Shown: positions 58,878 through 63,610 of the stretch, piece after piece
Layout: each line of letters opens with the position of its first letter
Numbering within the stretch: the stretch's first letter is position 1
Assembly (NCBI GenBank): GCA_030652345.1
Contig: JAUSAU010000064.1
Span: forward strand, 1-63,610
Length of the DNA: 63,610 nucleotides
Origin: Coriobacteriia bacterium
GTDB taxonomy: Bacteria; Actinomycetota; Coriobacteriia; Anaerosomatales; PALSA-660
Direction of reading: 5' to 3'
Translations under genes and position numbers: made by a program
Notes under the pieces: model-generated
The model's input: the letters and a program-made list of their open reading frames with translations, nothing else
Told to the model about the DNA's origin: nothing
Databases searched by the model: none

Positions 58878-59224
58878 CAGAACCGGCCCGCCCCTGCCGG
58901 GACTCGCCGCCGAACATGACAGTGATCCAGCCATGTGCACTCCTGCCCGTCTCGTGGAGCCCATCGCGTCCCTGCGGGCTCCGGCCGGGTCGAGCCCGGT
59001 CGAAGGGTATGCAAGAACCTAGGCAGGAGTATGTTCCCGGGCGCGCCTGCCATTATTGGCTGTCGGTTGGCGTCATATTAGGGTTATGTGAGCACCGTGC
59101 ACGACGGCCGTCAGGCGGCACGAGCGCTGCTTGACGCGATGCCAACACCGTACGTACCGTCGGGTGTGGCGAAGGGTCCGATCGGGGCACGCCGGGACCG
59201 GATCACGGCACCGGATTGGATGTC
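58878..59224. promoter_or_regulatory. Divergent promoter region between cytochrome operons
   Basis: This 347-base gap separates the minus-strand multiheme operon from the plus-strand 12-heme gene and carries no convincing gene. It contains the 21-bp operator-like element at 59065-59085, a short AT-rich stretch around it (CATATTAGGG), and a candidate -10 TAGGGT (59079-59084) with TTGGCT 17 bases upstream for the plus strand. A shared regulator acting on both directions is plausible. Confidence 0.5.
59065..59085 (-). promoter_or_regulatory. Operator-like element (copy 3)
   Basis: Read on the minus strand from 59085, it agrees with copy 1 (49185-49205) at 18 of 21 positions; both start AACCCTAA, share TGACGC and end AACC. 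It is 187 bases upstream of the tetraheme gene start and 139 bases from the 12-heme gene start. Confidence 0.6.
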
Positions 59225-60244
59225 ATGGGCACTCCAGAAGATGGCGCATCGAGATCACACGCGGTCGTACGCGCCGCGTGGATCACCGTCGCTGTGATCG
59301 TGGGCGTCCTCGCCCTCGGCGCCGTCGCGACCTACGTGACGGCCTCCCCCACCCTGTGCGGTGCGTGTCACGAGATGAAGTCCGCCGTGGTGACCTGGGA
59401 GCAGTCTCCCCACAACCGCGTCGGGTGCCCCTCGTGCCACGAGACGCCGCGCCCCTGGTACCAGTTCCCGCAGACACTGCTGGCTCGGGGTGCGATGCTC
59501 GGTCGCGACCTCGACGCGCACTTCTCAGCCGGCTACGCGGCGACGCCGGGCACCTCGATCATGAGCACCGTGACCGTGCCCGACTCGACCTGCGAGCAGT
59601 GCCACGACCCCTCCCGCAAGGTGACCATGCGCTACGGCACCCTGATCGACCACAAGGAGCACGCCAAGCGGAACAAGTCGTGCATGTCGTGCCACGTGTG
59701 GACGGCGCACCCCACCCCGGGCTACGAGAAGCCGCTCCTCCTGATGGAGCAGTGCTTCAACTGTCATGGCAAGCCGAGCAACCCGAAGGCCTCCGGCGCC
59801 TGCACCGCATGCCACCCGGCGTCGTTCAACAAGCGTCCCGCCTCACACGGCCCCACGAAGTGGACCTCGCTTCACGGCAAAGCGGCGCTCAAGGGCATCC
59901 AGCAGTGCTCGATGTGTCATGCTGCCACGTTCTGCGGCGACTGCCATGGCGTGCCGATGCCGCACCCGGTCGGCTGGGAGGCGGGCAAGACGGGGCACGG
60001 CGTCACCGCTACGCGGGACCGCTCCATCTGTGCGAAGTGCCACACCGGCAAGGCCGACATGTGCGGGATGTGCCACCACAAGGGGTTCGAGCCGACCAAG
60101 GGGCCGTGGCTCGCCCAGCATCCCGCCATGGTCGAGAAGCGCGGCGTCGCCTTCTGCCTCGGGTGCCACGCCCCCACCTACTGCGTCTTCTGCCACGCCC
60201 GGGAAGAGCAAGAGGAGACCGAGCCGGACGCCGATAACGAGTAG
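59225..60244 (+). CDS. 12-heme NapC/NirT-like membrane-anchored cytochrome c
   Basis: A 339-residue cytochrome. Anchor helix AAWITVAVIVGVLALGAVAT, then TLCGACHEMKSAVVTWEQSP and HNRVGCPSCHETPRPWYQFP, the NapC/NirT start. Twelve CXXCH sites: CGACH, CPSCH, CEQCH, CMSCH, CFNCH, CTACH, CSMCH, CGDCH, CAKCH, CGMCH, CLGCH, CVFCH. It carries the family unit KRPASHGPTKWTSLHG. Compared with the minus-strand paralogues it has an extra heme right after the helix, as in canonical NapC. ATG 59225 was chosen; TTG 59216 is the alternative. Divergent from the multiheme operon; likely quinol-linked. Confidence 0.92.
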   Translation: MGTPEDGASRSHAVVRAAWITVAVIVGVLALGAVATYVTASPTLCGACHEMKSAVVTWEQSPHNRVGCPSCHETPRPWYQFPQTLLARGAMLGRDLDAHFSAGYAATPGTSIMSTVTVPDSTCEQCHDPSRKVTMRYGTLIDHKEHAKRNKSCMSCHVWTAHPTPGYEKPLLLMEQCFNCHGKPSNPKASGACTACHPASFNKRPASHGPTKWTSLHGKAALKGIQQCSMCHAATFCGDCHGVPMPHPVGWEAGKTGHGVTATRDRSICAKCHTGKADMCGMCHHKGFEPTKGPWLAQHPAMVEKRGVAFCLGCHAPTYCVFCHAREEQEETEPDADNE

Positions 60245-60263
60245 GCGACCGATCCGATCCTCG

Positions 60264-62192
60264 CTATCTGACTCGCATGGAACGCGCGGGCGACACATCG
60301 GGCCTCTTCCCGACATCCGCGTGCTGCGCGATGAGGCGCCAGCGGCCCGCTGCCGGCAGCCGCACGTAGCCCGCATAGCGGGTCATGCGGCCGGAACGGA
60401 CGATACGCATCGGGACCCGGCGAACCAGTGTCCAGACCCCCTCGATGGAGCGATAGCACAGCAGTGTGACCGGCCTCGTGCCGATCCGGTGCCGGGCGCT
60501 GAGCGTACCGAACACGAGGAACGGTCGCCCGTGGCGGACCGAATGCGGAGACAGAGGACGTCCGACGGACACGCCGCTGTTCGGCAACTCGCTCGGGGGC
60601 TCGGTCGGGGGCTCGCTCGGAGACGCAGTGCCCAGCGTGATCACCGCGATCTGTGAGAGCGAGCCGGCGTCGCCGCCCGTGTCGCAGTTGCTCGAGGTCG
60701 CGCCGGCGGCGTCGATGGCGGAGACCTCGATGGTGGTGGTGCCCGGTGCCGCCGGGGTGTATACGATGCGCCAGGAGGCCGTGATGGTTCCCAACCCGGA
60801 CAGGATCTCGACGTCGCGCCAAGCCGTCTCTCCGGGCAGGCGCCAGTAGACGCGTTGGATCGGCAGAGCGACCGGCGTGCGGACATCGATCGCCCGTCCG
60901 GTCACCGTGAGCGACCCGTCCGGACCGGGCGTCGAAGAGTCGACCACGAGTTCGACAGGCGGCGCGTACGAGGGACTCGACACGCCCGGCAACGGGGCAG
61001 TGAGCGGGAGCGCGAGCGGGCCCAGCGGAGCCGGGGCCGGAGTGGGGGCCGGGGCCGGCTCATCGATCACGCTCACTGAGTCGCCGAGGGTGTTCGTGAC
61101 GTAGGCCTTGTGCGGCGTGTTCGCGGCGTCGACGGCGATCCGGGACGGGTCGAGGCCGACGGGCACCGTGCTCACCGTCAGCGACGCGTCGATGATCGAG
61201 ACCGTGTCGCTCTGGTAGTTGGCGACGTAGAGCTTGCCCACCACCTCGTCCAGCGCCGGCGACTGGGGCTGCGTGCCCACGGTCAGCGTCGCGATATGCG
61301 AGAAGTCGGTGGTGCTGATCACGCTCACGGTGCCGCCACCGGCGTTGCAGACGAAGAGGCGGTCGCGCGAGGCGTCCACGATGAGCCCGCGTGGCGTGGC
61401 GCCGACATCGACGGTGGCCAGCACTGTCGCGGCGGGTCCGATGACCGTCACGTTGGAGGACGTCTCGGCCGTGGCGTACGCGTTGCCGGAATCCTGGTCG
61501 ACGGCGACGGCCTTGGCGCCCGCCCCCACCGGCACCGTTCCGATCACCGCGTAGGTCGAGGCGTTCACGACCGTCACGGTGTTGTCCGCGCGATTGAGGA
61601 TGTAGAGCCGCTGTGTATCGCCCGCGCCCATGTACAAGGCCATCGAGCGCGGCAGGTTCCCGACGGGGACCGTGGCGATCTGCGACATGGTGCCGGCATC
61701 GTAGACGCGCACCTCCCGGCGGCCGTAGATCGCGGCGAAGAGACGGTGCGGGGTACTGGCCATGTCGACGGCGAACGAGAGCGGGCCGCCGCCGTGGCTC
61801 GCTCCGACGGGCACGGTCTGCGTGATCGTCCGGCTGCCTTCGTCCAGGACATCGATCGTGCCGGTCCAGAAGTTACCTACGAAGGCGACGGGCGCCGGCG
61901 CGAGATGATCGACGACGACCGCGATGGGAAACTTCGACGCCGACGCACCGATCGTCGCCTCATACGTGTCGGTCACACCGTCGATCAGCGACACGTCTCC
62001 CGCGTTGTAGTTCGCGACGAAGACGTGGTGCGACAGCGGGTTGAGCGCGATCGCGATGGGACCGTCCCCGACCGGGACCGTCGCGATGACGGAGTCCCCG
62101 GCGCTGGCCGCCGGCACGACGCAGGTGAGCGCGAGCAGCAGGGTGAGGGATGCGAACCCGAGTCCCCGGGATCGCGAGAGGGAGATGCGCAT
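60264..62192 (-). CDS. Secreted YVTN-type beta-propeller protein with Ig-like C-terminal module
   Basis: A 642-residue exported protein; signal peptide LGFASLTLLLALTCVVPAAS, cut near ASAGDS. Residues about 33-390 contain eight or so YVTN/YncE-like blades, repeated as VATVPVGxGPxAIALxP...VFVANYNxGxVSLID (examples: VFVANYNAGDVSLIDG, LYVANYQSDTVSIIDAS, AYVTNTLGDSVSVIDE). A Pro-rich linker, then a beta-sandwich (VYWRLPGETAWRDVEIL), a Pro/Ser/Glu linker, and the terminal module shared with other secreted proteins (HSVRHGRPFLVFGTLSARHR...). ATG 62192 has GGAGG seven bases upstream. No heme or enzyme motif. Confidence 0.85.
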   Translation of the reverse strand: MRISLSRSRGLGFASLTLLLALTCVVPAASAGDSVIATVPVGDGPIAIALNPLSHHVFVANYNAGDVSLIDGVTDTYEATIGASASKFPIAVVVDHLAPAPVAFVGNFWTGTIDVLDEGSRTITQTVPVGASHGGGPLSFAVDMASTPHRLFAAIYGRREVRVYDAGTMSQIATVPVGNLPRSMALYMGAGDTQRLYILNRADNTVTVVNASTYAVIGTVPVGAGAKAVAVDQDSGNAYATAETSSNVTVIGPAATVLATVDVGATPRGLIVDASRDRLFVCNAGGGTVSVISTTDFSHIATLTVGTQPQSPALDEVVGKLYVANYQSDTVSIIDASLTVSTVPVGLDPSRIAVDAANTPHKAYVTNTLGDSVSVIDEPAPAPTPAPAPLGPLALPLTAPLPGVSSPSYAPPVELVVDSSTPGPDGSLTVTGRAIDVRTPVALPIQRVYWRLPGETAWRDVEILSGLGTITASWRIVYTPAAPGTTTIEVSAIDAAGATSSNCDTGGDAGSLSQIAVITLGTASPSEPPTEPPSELPNSGVSVGRPLSPHSVRHGRPFLVFGTLSARHRIGTRPVTLLCYRSIEGVWTLVRRVPMRIVRSGRMTRYAGYVRLPAAGRWRLIAQHADVGKRPDVSPARSMRVR

Positions 62193-62435
62193 GGAGCGCC
62201 TCCAAGGTCTGCGGGAGGGCCCCCGGCGGAGGCCGCACGTTGCCCTCCCATTGTACGCCCGGCCGTCCAGTCCCCGGTCTCGCGAGCGCACACGCGCACC
62301 TCGCGCTCGTCGGATTCAGCGTCTCACAGCAGCACGCATGCGGGTGCTTACGGGAATAGCGATGTTCAGGGGGGCTGGAGCACCCAGGATGAAGCGACGC
62401 CGCGGTGCCGTTTCAGCAAGGGCAAGGGGGCGATC

Positions 62436-63610
62436 GTGGACAGCGGCCGCACCGGCACACTCATACGCACCGTCGTCGAATCCATCCCGGAGCCGTCGTG
62501 GCTCAAGGATCGCGACGGTGTATACGTCGCGTGCAACGAGGCTGTCGCGCGTGCGTTCGGCCTCACCCCCGATGAGATCCTCGGCAGGACGGACGATGAC
62601 TTCGTCGACGCGGAGTCCGCACGGGCCTTCCGACGTCACGACCGTCGGGCCATCAAGTCCGGACACGCCGTCACCTTCGAGGAGTGGTTCACGTTCGCCG
62701 ACGACGGCCGCCGCGCTCTCGTGGAGTCGGTGAAGACCCCCGTCTATGACGAGGCCGGTGAGTTGATCGGCGTACTGGGCGTCGCGCACGAAGTGACGGA
62801 CACCCGAAGGATCGAGGCCGCCGAGACCGCCTTGCGCGAGAGCGACGAGAACTTCCGCGCCTTCTTCGAGACGATCGGCGACATGATCGTGGTGGGGCGG
62901 CCCGACGGGACGATCCTGTATGCGAACCGGGCCATGTGCGACAGCCTTGGTTACAGTTGCGACGAACTCAGCACGATGCACGTGCTCGATCTCCATCCTG
63001 CCGACAAGCGCAGCGAGGCGGAGGAGATCTTCGCTCAGATGTTCCGGCGCGAACGTGAGACCTGCCCGTTGCCGCTGCAGGCGGCGAGCGGCGCGCTCGT
63101 CCCGGTCGAGACGCGTGTGTGGCTCGGGAAGTGGAACGGCTCGGACTGCATATTCGGTATCTGCAAGGACCTCACCGCGGAGCAGGAGGCGCTGCAGCGC
63201 TTCGACCGGCTGTTCCGCCGCAACCCCGCGCCCATGGCCGTCAACGACCTGCCCGACCGTCGCTTCACCGACGTGAACGACGCCTTTCTGCGAACACTGG
63301 GCTACGAACGCGATGAGATCATCGGAAAGACCAGCGCAGGCCTCGGGCTGTTCGCCAGTGAGGCGGCGCAATCGGACGTCGCCGAACAACTGAAGAAGAA
63401 CGGGCGGATCGTCGACTGCGAGCTCCAGGCGCGATGCAAGGACGGCTCGATCATCGATGGCCTGTTCTCCGGCGAGATCATCCGCAGCCAGGGCCGCGAC
63501 TGCCTCCTCACCGTCATGGTCGATATCACGCAGCGCAAGCGCGTCGAGGAAGCGCTGACCTACGCCGCCGAGGCCGCCAATGAGGCCAATCGCGCCAAGA
63601 GCGAGTTCCT
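62436..63610 (+). CDS. Multi-PAS sensor histidine kinase, 5' part (runs off the window)
   Basis: GTG at 62436 has AAGGGGG five bases upstream, and the frame stays open to the last base (391 codons seen). At least three PAS/PAC units are present: ESIPEPSWLKDRDGVYVACN; FFETIGDMIVVGRPDGTILY; LFRRNPAPMAVNDLPDRRFT, each closing with ...DITQRK-type ends (HEVTDTRRIEAAE, CKDLTAEQEA, MVDITQRKRVEEAL). The visible end, YAAEAANEANRAKSEFL, is the usual lead into a HisKA box, so the kinase core lies outside the window. No membrane helix, so signals are cytoplasmic. Partner regulator unknown. Confidence 0.88.
   Translation, partial: MDSGRTGTLIRTVVESIPEPSWLKDRDGVYVACNEAVARAFGLTPDEILGRTDDDFVDAESARAFRRHDRRAIKSGHAVTFEEWFTFADDGRRALVESVKTPVYDEAGELIGVLGVAHEVTDTRRIEAAETALRESDENFRAFFETIGDMIVVGRPDGTILYANRAMCDSLGYSCDELSTMHVLDLHPADKRSEAEEIFAQMFRRERETCPLPLQAASGALVPVETRVWLGKWNGSDCIFGICKDLTAEQEALQRFDRLFRRNPAPMAVNDLPDRRFTDVNDAFLRTLGYERDEIIGKTSAGLGLFASEAAQSDVAEQLKKNGRIVDCELQARCKDGSIIDGLFSGEIIRSQGRDCLLTVMVDITQRKRVEEALTYAAEAANEANRAKSEF

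Noticed and set aside
59130..59225. Longer N terminus for the 12-heme cytochrome
   Set aside because: Upstream sequence in frame lacks a plausible start with a ribosome site, and the present start already provides a normal anchor helix.
1..63610. tRNA, rRNA, insertion sequences, origin
   Set aside because: I looked for conserved tRNA arms, terminal inverted repeats with transposase genes and DnaA-box clusters by eye and found none; a covariance-model search would be needed for certainty.

Overview
The window is 63.6 kb of very GC-rich bacterial DNA with short intergenic gaps, many GTG starts, strong AAGGAGG-type ribosome sites and stop-codon overlaps inside operons. The gene set points to an anaerobic, redox-active actinobacterium: a tungsten-type aldehyde oxidoreductase, arginine deiminase, an uptake [NiFe]-hydrogenase, Tat-exported iron-sulfur protein, NrfD, and at least 56 c-type heme sites in six cytochromes. 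A Coriobacteriia/Anaerosomatales-like lineage is my inference from this combination, not something I could test. No rRNA, tRNA, CRISPR array, insertion sequence or prophage was seen.

Layout. 1-9.1 kb: end of a LigD polymerase gene, small housekeeping and hypothetical genes, an aldehyde oxidoreductase-MoaD-ThiF operon, a MerR/TipA-type regulator with its 19-bp-spacer promoter, a PAS-GGDEF cyclase and an EamA transporter. 9.1-18.7 kb: BipA, a V4R-domain protein, deacetylase and arginine deiminase, several small membrane, lipid and sensor genes, RlmA-type methyltransferase, thioesterase. 18.9-30.4 kb: S55-type peptidase, dehydrogenase, a protein with a (Cys-Gly-Gly)5 tail overlapped by a radical SAM/SPASM gene, HD-GYP protein, two large secreted proteins, and a small stress-type cluster (VF530, coiled coil, YggT, GlsB). 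30.7-35 kb: lipoprotein, minimal hydrogenase operon (small, large, protease), NlpC/P60 enzyme. 35.2-44.9 kb: a 1,770-residue secreted repeat protein followed by three tail-collar proteins, a DUF6916-like protein, an acetyltransferase and a Tat-exported binding protein, all on the minus strand.

44.9-63.6 kb: glycosyltransferase, PhoB/PhoR-type pair, and the most striking locus. A minus-strand operon running from 58877 to 50937 encodes a tetraheme anchored cytochrome, a four-cluster ferredoxin with Tat signal, an NrfD quinone-interacting protein, three paralogous NapC-like cytochromes with 11, 9 and 9 hemes, an orphan response regulator, and an 11-heme cytochrome whose export leader is cut off by a single in-frame TAG. 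A 12-heme NapC-like cytochrome diverges from it, and a b6-type cytochrome and two paralogous membrane proteins flank it. There is no molybdopterin catalytic subunit. I read it as a quinone-linked multiheme conduit controlled by the two near-identical response regulators; a 21-bp direct-repeat element shared by three promoters of the locus supports common control. The window ends in a multi-PAS sensor kinase cut by the boundary.
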